DNA of 64,000 nt from Bacteroidota bacterium (GCA_003389385.1 QQVM01000014.1:1-64000), one strand, 5' to 3'. Shown: positions 50,744 to 60,373, counted from the first letter of the stretch. Numbers and translations are program-made. The notes: generated from the letters alone by a model not told the origin.

Positions 50744-52318
50744 ATGAAGGAATACTTGAATTTGAAAGAAATTCTAATGAAACTTACGGACAACGAGAAG
50801 GTAGATTTGTTTAATTCAATTGAATATATTAGAAGAAATGATTTTTCTATTTTAATTAAGGCTATCATAGATAACCCTGAAATTCATTTGTCTGATATAA
50901 GGAATCTGTATTTTAAAAATGAGAAAATTAATGCTCTTCGTACTAAGGTTAAAAAGATTTTACACTTAATAGATGATTTACTTTTAAAACACAAATTTTT
51001 TGTAGAATTACCTATTCAATATGACAGAACGTATCATTTGATTGAACTTAAAAAAAAATTATTGTTAGCTGAAATATTATTTATTAGAGGCTTAAGCTTA
51101 CTCGCAGTTGACTATATAGATAAAATAATTTCTAAGGCAAATAAATTTGAATTCTTTGATATAGTTGCAGCATGTAAAAAGAGCAAACTTTATTTTTTAA
51201 TTAGAAGAATTGAAGGCCAGTTAATCGAAAAACTGTCTGATGAAATAAAAGAATATCAGCTCAAGAATACTTTGTTTGAAAAGGCAAGATCTTATTATTA
51301 TAAGTCTGTTTTAGGAAGTCCTGCTTATAGAGCAAAATTTAATACTGAAGAAAATTTAAAAAGAATACTAAACGAGTTGGAGGAGGATTTTAAATTTACA
51401 AAATCTTTTCGGATTTTTAATTATGCCTTGATGATTGATGTTGCGAATACTAATTGTCATACCAATCCAATTGTTTATGAAAAGAAATATAAGAAAATAT
51501 TACAACTTCAAAAGAATTATGCATGTTTAAATGAGCCAATACAAATAAGTACTACATTACTAAACCTTGCCCGCGCAAATATTTACAATTACAATTTTGC
51601 TAAAGCAATAGAATTAATTAGAAATGCAAAACCCCAACTAATTGCAAGTCCATTAAACAAGGCCATCGTAATTGAACAACAATTTTTAACTTTGTATTTT
51701 TTCGGCCAAAAATATATGCCTTATTTCCAAAAATTAGATTCATTTGTTTGGGAAGGTATTTTAAAAAATTTAAATGCGGATAAAATAAGATACTATCAGG
51801 CTTGCATTCATTTTATTGATGGAAAATTCACTGATAGTCTTTTTGTTTTATCGGATCTCCCTCATTTAAATAAGCACAAAGATGATTGGAATGTTGCTAT
51901 ACGCATTCTGCGGGTCTTGTGTCTGATTGAACTTGACAAGACAGACGAAACTGATCTTGAAATTGAAAGTTTACGAAAGCATGTGGAACGTGTAAAAAGG
52001 GAGCTTAGAGTGGATCCCAGAGCCGAAAGAATTGTAAAATGCCTTGTCAGCTTATCTCAACATAGCTATAACTATAAAAAGTTATTAAAATCACATGCAA
52101 AGCATGTAGATGCATTAACATCTGCTGAAATTGATATGCGCTGGAAAATTCTATCACCTGAAATGATTGTTTTTCATGAATGGTTATTGGCAAAGTTGGA
52201 TTCAAAGCCATACGATCATGTTCAGGTAATGGTCAAACAAAAGAAAAGGTTTGACGAAGAATTCAGCAAAGCATTCTTACCTTTGGAGCAGGATGCCGAT
52301 ACAATTGAAAGTCTCTGA
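50744..52318 (+). CDS. Helical-repeat protein of unknown function, paralogue B
   Basis: 524 residues, all-helical, very A/T-rich coding sequence. It is homologous to the protein at 47750, with the same length, the same N-terminal layout (ILMKLTDNEKVDLF), the same middle motif (ELKKKLLLAEILFIRGLSLL) and the same C-terminal block at residues 466-493. Extra at the C-terminus is an acidic tail (QDADTIESL). Its last 26 bases overlap the start of mnmH in another frame, so the two may be co-expressed. The 195-bp upstream gap, shared with the HTH gene, is A/T-rich and likely holds the control sites. Confidence 0.75.
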   Translation: MKEYLNLKEILMKLTDNEKVDLFNSIEYIRRNDFSILIKAIIDNPEIHLSDIRNLYFKNEKINALRTKVKKILHLIDDLLLKHKFFVELPIQYDRTYHLIELKKKLLLAEILFIRGLSLLAVDYIDKIISKANKFEFFDIVAACKKSKLYFLIRRIEGQLIEKLSDEIKEYQLKNTLFEKARSYYYKSVLGSPAYRAKFNTEENLKRILNELEEDFKFTKSFRIFNYALMIDVANTNCHTNPIVYEKKYKKILQLQKNYACLNEPIQISTTLLNLARANIYNYNFAKAIELIRNAKPQLIASPLNKAIVIEQQFLTLYFFGQKYMPYFQKLDSFVWEGILKNLNADKIRYYQACIHFIDGKFTDSLFVLSDLPHLNKHKDDWNVAIRILRVLCLIELDKTDETDLEIESLRKHVERVKRELRVDPRAERIVKCLVSLSQHSYNYKKLLKSHAKHVDALTSAEIDMRWKILSPEMIVFHEWLLAKLDSKPYDHVQVMVKQKKRFDEEFSKAFLPLEQDADTIESL

Positions 52319-53348
52319 TTTTGCTGACTTAGCCTGCTCTGGTTCATATGTTTTATTGGACATGCGTTCTGAATCTGAGTATAATTTTTCCAGCATTCCA
52401 GGATCGCTGAATATTCCAATTTTGAATGATGCCCACAGACACGAGGTCGGTTTAACGTACAAACAAAAAGGGAAAAAGGAAGCGATAAGAAAAGGATTTG
52501 AACTGGCGGGACCGCTTTTTTCCTCTATCCTTGATAAGGCAGATAAACTGTGCGGACAAAAACCTGTACTCTTGTATTGCTGGAGAGGGGGACTGCGCTC
52601 CTCAATCAGTTCATGGCTCCTGGAAACCGCAGGCTTTAATGTTTCATTGCTTGAGGGTGGCTATAAAGCTTTCCGGAACTTCGCACTTTCTCAGTTCTCT
52701 GTAAAAAGAAAAATTTTGGTTTTAGGCGGTAGGACAGGTTCGGGAAAAACTGAATTGTTGAAACGCATGAAAAATCAGGGGCAATTTGTCATAGACCTCG
52801 AAAACATTGCGAATCATCGCGGTTCAGCTTTTGGTGCACTTGGCAAAGGTCCGCAACCTTCCAACGAGTATTTCGAAAATATGCTTGCTATGGAACTTCT
52901 GCGCATTCCTGTTAATGAGCCGGTGTGGATTGAGAATGAAAGCCGCGCAATCGGAAAACTGAAATTGCCGGATGATTTATACAGACAGATCAGGTTTGCT
53001 CCTTTGGTTGAGCTAAACATTGATATAGTAAGACGAAAGCAAAATATAATGAAAGAGTATGGTATTTTCCCAGTAGAAGAACTTTTGACTTGTACTGAAA
53101 AATTGGCTAAGCGTTTGGGAGGTTTGAGACTTCAGAATGCACTGTCTGCACTCGCTGAGAACGACCTTGATGCCTGGCTTGATATTGTGCTTGATTATTA
53201 CGATGCCACCTATGCATTTGGATCCACACAAAGAGAATCTACCGGAATTTTTTCGTTTTCTCCTGAAATTGATGACACTGAAAGTCAAATTGTGGAAAAG
53301 CTGATTAAAATAGCCTCCAGAATGGATTCCCAATTTCAAAACGTATGA
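52293..53348 (+). CDS. mnmH: tRNA 2-selenouridine synthase
   Basis: The ATG at 52293 gives 351 residues; the longer ORF start lies inside the previous gene. The N-terminal rhodanese domain has the catalytic Cys96 in LLYCWRGGLRS, and the second domain the P-loop GGRTGSGKT (145-153). This is the MnmH/SelU/YbbB architecture, which converts 2-thiouridine at position 34 of some tRNAs to 2-selenouridine, via geranylated intermediates, using selenophosphate. selD follows with a four-base overlap and provides that donor. Confidence 0.93.
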   Translation: MPIQLKVSDFADLACSGSYVLLDMRSESEYNFSSIPGSLNIPILNDAHRHEVGLTYKQKGKKEAIRKGFELAGPLFSSILDKADKLCGQKPVLLYCWRGGLRSSISSWLLETAGFNVSLLEGGYKAFRNFALSQFSVKRKILVLGGRTGSGKTELLKRMKNQGQFVIDLENIANHRGSAFGALGKGPQPSNEYFENMLAMELLRIPVNEPVWIENESRAIGKLKLPDDLYRQIRFAPLVELNIDIVRRKQNIMKEYGIFPVEELLTCTEKLAKRLGGLRLQNALSALAENDLDAWLDIVLDYYDATYAFGSTQRESTGIFSFSPEIDDTESQIVEKLIKIASRMDSQFQNV

Positions 53349-54385
53349 ATACTGATACTCAAAAAAATTCATTCAGGTTAACTCAATTAAGTCAGGGGGG
53401 TGGGTGCGGCTGTAAAATTGCTCCGGCTGTTCTTGAACAGATACTTCAAAAATCTGGTGATGAGAAAATATTTCCTGAGCTATTGGTAGGTTATGAGCAT
53501 GCAGACGATGCAGCCGTCTATGAAATGAGTGACGGAAATTGTATAATCAGCACGGTTGATTTTTTTACACCTGTAGTGGATGATCCTTATGATTACGGAA
53601 GAATTGCTTCTGCCAATGCCCTGAGTGACGTGTACGCTATGGGAGGCAAGCCTTTGATTGCACTGGCAGTGTTAGGCTTTCCTGTGGAGAAATTATCATT
53701 GGGAGCAGCTAAAGAAATGATCAGAGGGGCAAAGTCTGTTTGTGAAATGGCAGACATACCGCTGGCTGGTGGACATTCAATCAATATTTCAGAACCTGTA
53801 TTTGGACTTTCTCTGACAGGCATTGTTTCAAAAGATAATATCTGCAGAAATCATACTGCGAAATCCGGTGACCTCATTTTCCTTACCAAAGCGCTCGGAA
53901 CCGGAATTATTTCCACTGCCATCAGAAAGGGAAAAGCAAGTGATCAGGATGTGGAACTCGCAGTTCTGCAAATGACACAGCTGAATAACATTGGTTCAGT
54001 ACTGGCTGAAAAGAAACTTGTCAGTTCCATGACAGATGTGACAGGATTTGGACTTTTAGGTCACCTTATTGAAATGTGTGATGGCAGCGGACTGTCTGCA
54101 GAACTGTATTATAAGAAAGTACCGCTCCTGCCCGGACTGGATAAATTTATCTCTTCATTTGTTTTTCCTGATAATACTTACAGAAACTGGAATGCATTTG
54201 AAAATAAAGTTCAGGGTGTAAACGGACCGGAATTTATAACACTTTGCGATCCACAGTCCAGTGGTGGCTTGTTGTTTGCAGTTAGTCCTCATAAGATTGA
54301 GGACCTGAAAAAAGTAATTCCTGACATCGGAGAACCAATAGGACAGTTTACAAGCAGGAAGGGTGTGCTGGTTTCAGTTCAATGA
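53345..54385 (+). CDS. selD: Selenide, water dikinase
   Basis: 346 residues. The catalytic loop is GGGCGCK with Cys21 and Lys24; cysteine replaces the selenocysteine found in some SelD proteins, and no in-frame TGA is present. AIR-synthase-fold motifs follow (VDFFTPVVDDPYDYGRIASANALSDVYAMGG; AGGHSI; SMTDVTGFGLLGHL). It makes selenophosphate from selenide and ATP. Coupling to mnmH and lack of selA, selB or a visible selC in the window point to tRNA selenation as at least one use. Confidence 0.95.
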   Translation: MNTDTQKNSFRLTQLSQGGGCGCKIAPAVLEQILQKSGDEKIFPELLVGYEHADDAAVYEMSDGNCIISTVDFFTPVVDDPYDYGRIASANALSDVYAMGGKPLIALAVLGFPVEKLSLGAAKEMIRGAKSVCEMADIPLAGGHSINISEPVFGLSLTGIVSKDNICRNHTAKSGDLIFLTKALGTGIISTAIRKGKASDQDVELAVLQMTQLNNIGSVLAEKKLVSSMTDVTGFGLLGHLIEMCDGSGLSAELYYKKVPLLPGLDKFISSFVFPDNTYRNWNAFENKVQGVNGPEFITLCDPQSSGGLLFAVSPHKIEDLKKVIPDIGEPIGQFTSRKGVLVSVQ

Positions 54386-54419
54386 TATGTTTTAAACCTG
54401 TCTTGCAAAAAGATTACTT

Positions 54420-55070
54420 CTATGAAAGCACTCCGTCTTCAATATGCAGTTTCCTGTCGGACATGTTTGCGAGTTCTTCACTGTGCGTTACAATTACAAA
54501 AGTCTGATTGAGTGAATCACGCAGTGAGAAAAAAAGATTGTGAAGTGATTTTGCATTGGCACTGTCAAGATTTCCTGATGGTTCATCTGCAAACACCACT
54601 GCCGGATCATTAATTAAAGCTCTGGCAACCGCAACTCTTTGCTGTTCTCCTCCGGAGAGTTCCGATGGTCTGTTGGATTCCCTCTTGTCAATTCCCAGTA
54701 TCTTCATCAGTTCTCTGGCTTTTTCCCTGATTGTTGCAGGTTTTTGCCCGGCAATCATTGCAGGCAGCATGATATTTTCAATTGCGCTGAATTCAGGAAG
54801 TAAATGATGAGACTGAAAAACAAAGCCTATTTTCTTATTGCGAAATGCTGATAATGATTTGGAATTCATGCTTGTGATCTCAGTTCCATCAATCATTACC
54901 TTTCCATTATCAGGACGGTCCAGTGTTCCCAGTATGTGTAGAAGCGTACTTTTGCCTGCACCGGAAGGCCCAACGATAGATACGATTTCACCTTTTTTTA
55001 TTTCCAGACTGACATCTTTCAAAACGGATAATGCTTCATAAGATTTACTGATGTCTTTTGCTATTATCAT
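54420..55070 (-). CDS. ABC transporter ATP-binding protein (LolD/MacB-like)
   Basis: 216 residues with Walker [11 protein letters not shown]-loop ([17 protein letters not shown]), signature [15 protein letters not shown], and Walker [14 protein letters not shown]. The HHLLPEFSA and [10 protein letters not shown] forms are typical of LolD and MacB ATPases, which drive lipoprotein release or mechanotransmission. No permease gene is adjacent, so the partner is elsewhere. It converges with selD and is downstream of the DUF5916 gene by 31 bases. Confidence 0.9.
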   Translation of the reverse strand: MIIAKDISKSYEALSVLKDVSLEIKKGEIVSIVGPSGAGKSTLLHILGTLDRPDNGKVMIDGTEITSMNSKSLSAFRNKKIGFVFQSHHLLPEFSAIENIMLPAMIAGQKPATIREKARELMKILGIDKRESNRPSELSGGEQQRVAVARALINDPAVVFADEPSGNLDSANAKSLHNLFFSLRDSLNQTFVIVTHSEELANMSDRKLHIEDGVLS

Positions 55071-55101
55071 TCAAAATTGATTTGATCAAATGTATGAATA
55101 A

Positions 55102-57558
55102 TCAGGATTTTTTTCTGTTCAGATACTGATAGTCGAAGTAGTAAAGTATCTTAACAGAGACAGAGTTTGTTTGTGGGTTGTCCAGTATATTATCAAGGTT
55201 TTTGAAATATGACAAACCGGAATCAGTCGACTCTCTGGAAATAGCATTTTTATACACAATTAAAAATGAGCTTCCTGGTGCAAATTGCCAGTTGAAAACC
55301 ATGTCTACATTGAAGAATGCGCTGTTAAAATCAGCATCATAGTTAGCATTGATCTCACTTAATTTTCCGTTGCCTTCCAGATTGAAGTAACGATCATATA
55401 TACCGTCAGACCAATAATGCCTTGCCACAAGCGAAAGCGACATATCATTTTTGAAAAGGTATTTGGTAGTTACGCTGTTTTCGATTGTTATGACATTTCT
55501 TTCTCCGAAGACAGATGACAAACTTTCATTTTCTTCATAACTAACCCAGCCACGTTCATTCACATAACGGTCATAAAAATGTGATAGGAATACAGACCAT
55601 TTATCGCTTAGCCTGATTCTTGGCACAACATAATACCCGTATGAAAAGGCATCCTGCACTGGAATTATGGCGCTTCTACTTCCGAAATCGAAGGAAAGCT
55701 TTCTGTTATAATTTGTCGTGAAATTAATACTGCCTGCTGTCCGCTTGGGTTTTTCATAGTACATCCCTTCAATTCTTGGTTCGTAGTAATCCTTTCCTTT
55801 TGTTAGATTAGTTCCTAATTGAGAGTATATGGACCAGTTGTTATTGAATAACAGAAAAAGATCAAATCCTGATTGCAGTTCTGTCAACTGATTGTTTTCA
55901 CTCTCTCTGCCTGTTCTGTTTGTCCAAATGTTCAAACTTCCGTATTTAAAGTATTTCCAAAATGGATTATATTTTACATATGTGTAATAGACATTTGCAT
56001 CAGTGTAATCTCTCACAAATGAAACACCTAAATCATTTTTATTATAATTTTTATCACCTACTTCATACCAAACACCCGCCTTGTGATTACCTTTGATTTT
56101 AGCTGCACTGAAACTGTACTGGTTACCTTTGAGGTTTTGTTTATTCCCTTCAGAGTCTCGCTGAAAAATCTGGCTGAGTGAATATCGTCCCGAAATTCTG
56201 TAATCATGCCCTTTGTTTTCGTGTGTATACTGTGCGGCACTCACATTTGCATCTCTCCATGAACCTTCACGAAGCGTGTTGGCATTGACTATGTAAAAGT
56301 TTGAATTGTTTTTTAATTGCTGGTCTGCTATTACAACACTGTAATTGGTTAAAGGATCTGTTTGAATTTTTCTGACATTACCTTCAGGATCTTTTGCTTC
56401 AGCTTGCATTTCAGCAGTGATAGCGTTCATTATCCCTAAGCCGAGCCCTTTGTCAGTTCGCCCCGTAAGTTTACTTGCATTGATGAGGCTTGAGCGATCG
56501 GGATTTTCAGACAATACTTCATCATCATTCAACAAGCTGCTCACCGAATAGAACAGGGCAGGAGTGCGGCCAATTCTTCTTGAGTAAAACAGATTACCTT
56601 TCTTAAACAAATCTGTGCCTTCTTTGAAAAAAGGGCGCCTCTCCTCGAATACAGTTTCAAAGGCGGAAAGGTTTTTAACTTTGTTATCACTTTGTACCTG
56701 GCTGAAGTCAGGCAAAAGAGTAACATCCAGGGTGAATCGTTCGTCAAGACCCAGCTTCAAATCTGCTCCGCCGGAATAGCTATATGCTACATCGTTGCCT
56801 GAATGTTCACCATTCAGGAAGTGTGGGCTTCTTTCAGTGTAGAACGAAAGGTATGGCGTTACTGAAAGCCGCAGAGGGGGCTCTATTTTTTCAATTCCTT
56901 CAAGAGTTCCCCAAAAAAACATCTTGTTACTCGCACTTTTGGGTGTATATGACCACTGAATTTGTTCTCTGCTTCTTCTGATAAATCTTGTAAATTGAAT
57001 TCCCCATTCCTGCCGTTCACGTGAAGGAAATCGAATCGCAGAATAGGGAATTTTCATTTCAAGACTCCAGCCGTCAGATTGTAACTGAACCGCGCTTTCC
57101 CACACTGCATCATATGTCAGATCCTGATCATAAGAATCAGTCTGCACTCCTGAAGCGCTTACTTCAAATACGTATCCGGACTGTCTGGTATTATAGGGAT
57201 CGAGGCTCACACGAAATGCATCTGCATTCAGATTGGAGCCATCATCCCGGTTGCCAAGCTGAGTGAGAATACTGTCTGGTGAAGAATCGAATAAATATGC
57301 ACTGAAATAAATGGCTGTATTATCATAAACCACCCTTATATAACTTCTTTGACTTGCCTGATTTCCTTCCACTGGTTCAAGCTGTATAAAATCATCAGCA
57401 ATTCCAGCGAAAGTCCAGGCTTCATCATCAAGCAAACCATCTATTTTTATAGGAACTTCAACTCTTGCAGCCTGATAAGTTTTTTTGGTTACATCTGGCG
57501 GTGCAGCAATAAATTGCTGAGAAAGCAGTAGGGATAGTATGAATAAAAGTCCTTTCAT
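55102..57558 (-). CDS. DUF5916 / CBM9-like outer-membrane protein
   Basis: The ATG at 57558 gives 818 residues with a Sec signal (MKGLLFILSLLLSQQFIA). Residues 20-220 form a carbohydrate-binding-family-9-like domain (VPIKIDGLLDDEAWTFAG; DAFRVSLDPYNTRQSGYVFEVSASG), followed by a long DUF5916 region with barrel-like strands and the conserved LPDFSQVQSDNKVKNLSAFETVFEERRPFF. The architecture is common in Bacteroidota; the function is unknown, and a surface glycan or metal uptake role is often suggested without proof. Confidence 0.87.
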   Translation of the reverse strand: MKGLLFILSLLLSQQFIAAPPDVTKKTYQAARVEVPIKIDGLLDDEAWTFAGIADDFIQLEPVEGNQASQRSYIRVVYDNTAIYFSAYLFDSSPDSILTQLGNRDDGSNLNADAFRVSLDPYNTRQSGYVFEVSASGVQTDSYDQDLTYDAVWESAVQLQSDGWSLEMKIPYSAIRFPSRERQEWGIQFTRFIRRSREQIQWSYTPKSASNKMFFWGTLEGIEKIEPPLRLSVTPYLSFYTERSPHFLNGEHSGNDVAYSYSGGADLKLGLDERFTLDVTLLPDFSQVQSDNKVKNLSAFETVFEERRPFFKEGTDLFKKGNLFYSRRIGRTPALFYSVSSLLNDDEVLSENPDRSSLINASKLTGRTDKGLGLGIMNAITAEMQAEAKDPEGNVRKIQTDPLTNYSVVIADQQLKNNSNFYIVNANTLREGSWRDANVSAAQYTHENKGHDYRISGRYSLSQIFQRDSEGNKQNLKGNQYSFSAAKIKGNHKAGVWYEVGDKNYNKNDLGVSFVRDYTDANVYYTYVKYNPFWKYFKYGSLNIWTNRTGRESENNQLTELQSGFDLFLLFNNNWSIYSQLGTNLTKGKDYYEPRIEGMYYEKPKRTAGSINFTTNYNRKLSFDFGSRSAIIPVQDAFSYGYYVVPRIRLSDKWSVFLSHFYDRYVNERGWVSYEENESLSSVFGERNVITIENSVTTKYLFKNDMSLSLVARHYWSDGIYDRYFNLEGNGKLSEINANYDADFNSAFFNVDMVFNWQFAPGSSFLIVYKNAISRESTDSGLSYFKNLDNILDNPQTNSVSVKILYYFDYQYLNRKKS

Positions 57559-57651
57559 TTGCTGTAATTCCTTTCGCAAAGTAAAATTTAATATTATTTT
57601 AATGGGTTAAAGAAAAGTTAATCGAAACTTGCCTAAATCGTTTGAATCACA

Positions 57652-58176
57652 ATGATAATTACCAAGCCTAAAGAAAGAGACTTATCGGATTACTACCGAA
57701 GTTATCTGGCAACAGTTCCTGAATTTGATCTAATGGAAGCTTTGGTCAAAAGACAAGACGAATTCGAATTATTCGTATCCGAGATTCCGGAATCTATGCA
57801 TAGTTTTGCCTATGCATCTGGTAAATGGACAATTAAGGAGGTGATCGGTCATTTGATCGATACAGAAAGAATTCTTGTTTACCGTGCACTGAGGATTGCA
57901 AGAAGTGATCAAACACCCTTACCGGGTTTTGACGAGAATCATTTTGTATTATTCTCAGGATACTCAACGCGCACTTGGGAAAGCATAATGCTCGAGAAAC
58001 AAGCGTTGAGTGACTCTACTCATTATTTTTTTCAATTTCTTGATCAGGATTGTTATGATCGAACTGGACTGGCTAACAATTCCAACGTGTCTGTCAGGTC
58101 ATTGTTGTTTTTTATCATTGCTCACGAAAGGCATCACTTGAACATTATCAGAACCAGATATTTAAATACCCCTTGA
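57652..58176 (+). CDS. DinB/YfiT-family putative metal-dependent enzyme
   Basis: A 174-residue four-helix protein of the DinB superfamily. The metal-binding histidines are in VIGHLIDTERI (about residue 66) and AHERHHLNII (about 160). Such proteins include bacillithiol and mycothiol S-transferases, but most are uncharacterised. SGKWTIKEVIGHL is typical of the YfiT branch. It is transcribed alone, divergent from DUF5916, with 67 bases to the sucC start. Confidence 0.85.
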   Translation: MIITKPKERDLSDYYRSYLATVPEFDLMEALVKRQDEFELFVSEIPESMHSFAYASGKWTIKEVIGHLIDTERILVYRALRIARSDQTPLPGFDENHFVLFSGYSTRTWESIMLEKQALSDSTHYFFQFLDQDCYDRTGLANNSNVSVRSLLFFIIAHERHHLNIIRTRYLNTP

Positions 58177-58180
58177 AAAG

Positions 58181-58211
58181 TCTGTTTTTTGACTTGATTT
58201 GCTTAAATTTG
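58181..58211 (+). promoter_or_regulatory. Possible promoter of sucC-speB
   Basis: TAAATTTG (58204-58211) matches TAnnTTTG; a TCTG at 58181-58184 is 19 bases upstream, one mismatch from TTTG. The ATG of sucC follows 32 bases later. Confidence 0.4.
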
Positions 58212-58243
58212 CGTCCGAAAATTATCAAATCCCAACTCCGGCT

Positions 58244-59443
58244 ATGAATATTCATGAATATCAGGGTAAATCCATTTTAAAATCATTTGGTGTAGGAATT
58301 CAAGAAGGAATTGTTGCCCAAAATCCAGATGAAGCGGTGAAAGCCGCACAGGAACTTACTCAGCAAACCGGAACCAACTGGTGGGTTGTGAAGGCACAGA
58401 TCCATGCTGGTGGCAGAGGCAAGGGTGGGGGTGTGAAATTGGCCAAGTCACTTGATGAAGTGAAAGAAAAGGCCTCAGCTATAATCGGAATGAATCTCGT
58501 GACGCCACAGACCGGACCTTCAGGCCGCAAAGTGCATCAGGTTCTGATCGCTCAGGATGTCTATTATCCCGGCGAGTCTCCCGTGAAAGAATTTTACATG
58601 AGTGTGCTGCTGGATCGCCAGAGTGGAAGAAATATTATCATGTATTCCACTGAAGGAGGAATGGATATTGAGGAAGTGGCAGAGAAGAGTCCGGAAAAAA
58701 TTCACAAGGAAGAGATCGATCCTAAAGTGGGTATTCAGGCTTTCCAGGCCAGAAAAGTCGCATTCAATCTTGGTCTGAGCGGCAAATCATTCAAGGAAAT
58801 GACCGCTTTTGTTTCTAATTTGTATAAAGCATACGATACAATTGATGCTTCTCTATTCGAAATTAACCCTGTTCTGAAGACTTCAGATGATAAAATCATT
58901 GCAGTGGATGCAAAAGTGAATTTTGATGATAATGGTCTCATCCGCCATCCTCACTATGCAGCCATGCGAGATATCCGCGAAGAAGATCCAACAGAAGTTG
59001 AAGCCGGCGAGCATAACCTTAATTACGTGAAACTCGATGGAAACGTTGGTTGCATGGTAAACGGAGCAGGTCTTGCGATGGCTACCATGGATATCATCAA
59101 ACTTGCCGGTGGTGAGCCAGCCAATTTCCTGGACGTAGGCGGCACAGCAAATGCAGCTCGTGTAGAGCAGGCTTTCAGGATAATCCTGAAAGATCCGAAT
59201 GTAAAGGCGATTCTCGTGAATATATTTGGAGGAATTGTCCGTTGCGACAGAGTGGCGCAGGGTATCGTGGATGCTTATAAAAATATCGGCTCTATACCTG
59301 TTCCAATTATTGTCAGACTTCAGGGAACTAATGCTGTTGAAGCAAAGAATATAATTGATAAATCTGGTTTAAAAGTATATTCCGCTATCCAACTTAAGGA
59401 AGCGGCTGATCTGGTGAACGAAGTATTAAAGAAGGGAATATGA
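58244..59443 (+). CDS. sucC: Succinyl-CoA synthetase beta subunit
   Basis: The ATG at 58244 gives 399 residues starting MNIHEYQGKSILKSFGV, the standard N-terminus; 15 more residues upstream are not family-like. The ATP-grasp domain carries AQIHAGGRGKGGGVKLA and the Mg2+ region LFEINPVL; the C-terminal domain includes NIFGGIVRCDRVAQG. It joins succinyl-CoA to substrate-level phosphorylation in the TCA cycle. The alpha subunit gene (sucD) is not here, as is usual in this phylum. Its stop overlaps the speB start. Confidence 0.96.
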   Translation: MNIHEYQGKSILKSFGVGIQEGIVAQNPDEAVKAAQELTQQTGTNWWVVKAQIHAGGRGKGGGVKLAKSLDEVKEKASAIIGMNLVTPQTGPSGRKVHQVLIAQDVYYPGESPVKEFYMSVLLDRQSGRNIIMYSTEGGMDIEEVAEKSPEKIHKEEIDPKVGIQAFQARKVAFNLGLSGKSFKEMTAFVSNLYKAYDTIDASLFEINPVLKTSDDKIIAVDAKVNFDDNGLIRHPHYAAMRDIREEDPTEVEAGEHNLNYVKLDGNVGCMVNGAGLAMATMDIIKLAGGEPANFLDVGGTANAARVEQAFRIILKDPNVKAILVNIFGGIVRCDRVAQGIVDAYKNIGSIPVPIIVRLQGTNAVEAKNIIDKSGLKVYSAIQLKEAADLVNEVLKKGI

Positions 59444-60330
59444 AAGTACTCGATAATGAAAGCGCCTTTCTGGCGATGCCTGAACCTGAATTATGTTCTT
59501 ACGAAAATTCGCGCTTTGTAATTCAGCAAGTGCCTTACGAATATACCTCATCCTACATTTCTGGAAGTGAAAAAGGGCCCGCATCTATTGTTTCAGCATC
59601 TCATTTTGTCGAGTTTTATGATGAGGAACTCGAAATGGAAACATATAAAAAGTGCGGCGGAATTGCCACACTTGATGGGATGGATTTTGAGGGATTTATT
59701 AATGAAGTAGCGGTTGATATGATTGAGAAGCAAACTTCTTCACTCCTGGATGACGGAAAGTTTGTGGTTTCAGTGGGCGCAGAGCATACAGTAAGTTACG
59801 GCTTTGTCAAAGCACATGCAAAGAAATTTGATAATCTCAGCATATTACAATTTGATGCACACTCAGATTTGAGAATGAATTATCAGGGCAATCCTTACTC
59901 ACATGCCTCAGTAATGGCAAGGATTAATGAAATGAATTTGCCTATCGTTCAAATCGGGATAAGGGCGCAGTGCGCAGAAGAAGCTAAACTGATTAAATCT
60001 TCGTCAAACATCAATACTTTTTACGCTCATCAGATCAGAAAGAATCCTAACTGGATAAATGAAGCGATCTCTAAATTGAGCGATAATGTATATATTACAA
60101 TTGATGCAGACGGATTCGATCCGTCCATTATGCCTGCAGTAGGTACTGCCGAACCTAATGGTTTATTTTGGGTGGAGACTCTGGACTTTTTCAGAGAAGT
60201 TTTTCGTAAGAAAAATGTTGTAGGATTTGATGTAGTGGAATGTGCTCCGCTCGACGGATCAATCCTTTCAGAATATACTCTCGCCAAACTCATATACAGA
60301 CTGATTGGATACAAGTTGACTGGTAAATAA
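59440..60330 (+). CDS. speB: Agmatinase / ureohydrolase
   Basis: A 296-residue arginase-superfamily enzyme. The binuclear Mn site ligands are in GAEHTVSYG, FDAHSDLR and IDADGFDPSIMPAVGTAEP. The last segment fits agmatinase better than arginase. It yields putrescine and urea from agmatine. No arginine decarboxylase is in the window. Overlap of four bases with sucC (ATGA) suggests translational coupling. Confidence 0.9.
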   Translation: MKVLDNESAFLAMPEPELCSYENSRFVIQQVPYEYTSSYISGSEKGPASIVSASHFVEFYDEELEMETYKKCGGIATLDGMDFEGFINEVAVDMIEKQTSSLLDDGKFVVSVGAEHTVSYGFVKAHAKKFDNLSILQFDAHSDLRMNYQGNPYSHASVMARINEMNLPIVQIGIRAQCAEEAKLIKSSSNINTFYAHQIRKNPNWINEAISKLSDNVYITIDADGFDPSIMPAVGTAEPNGLFWVETLDFFREVFRKKNVVGFDVVECAPLDGSILSEYTLAKLIYRLIGYKLTGK

Positions 60331-60349
60331 AAATTCATTATTTTTATTT
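60325..60349. repeat. 10-bp A/T-only inverted repeat after speB
   Basis: AAATAAAAAT (60325-60334) and ATTTTTATTT (60340-60349) are exact reverse complements with a five-base loop, overlapping the speB stop codon. It has no G/C pairs, so a stable RNA hairpin is doubtful; it may act as a weak terminator. Confidence 0.35.
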
Positions 60350-60373
60350 GAATCATTTGGTCTGTTTTTAGTT

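Noticed and set aside
53345-54385. Possible selenocysteine in SelD
   Set aside because: The catalytic position is TGC (Cys) and no in-frame TGA occurs.
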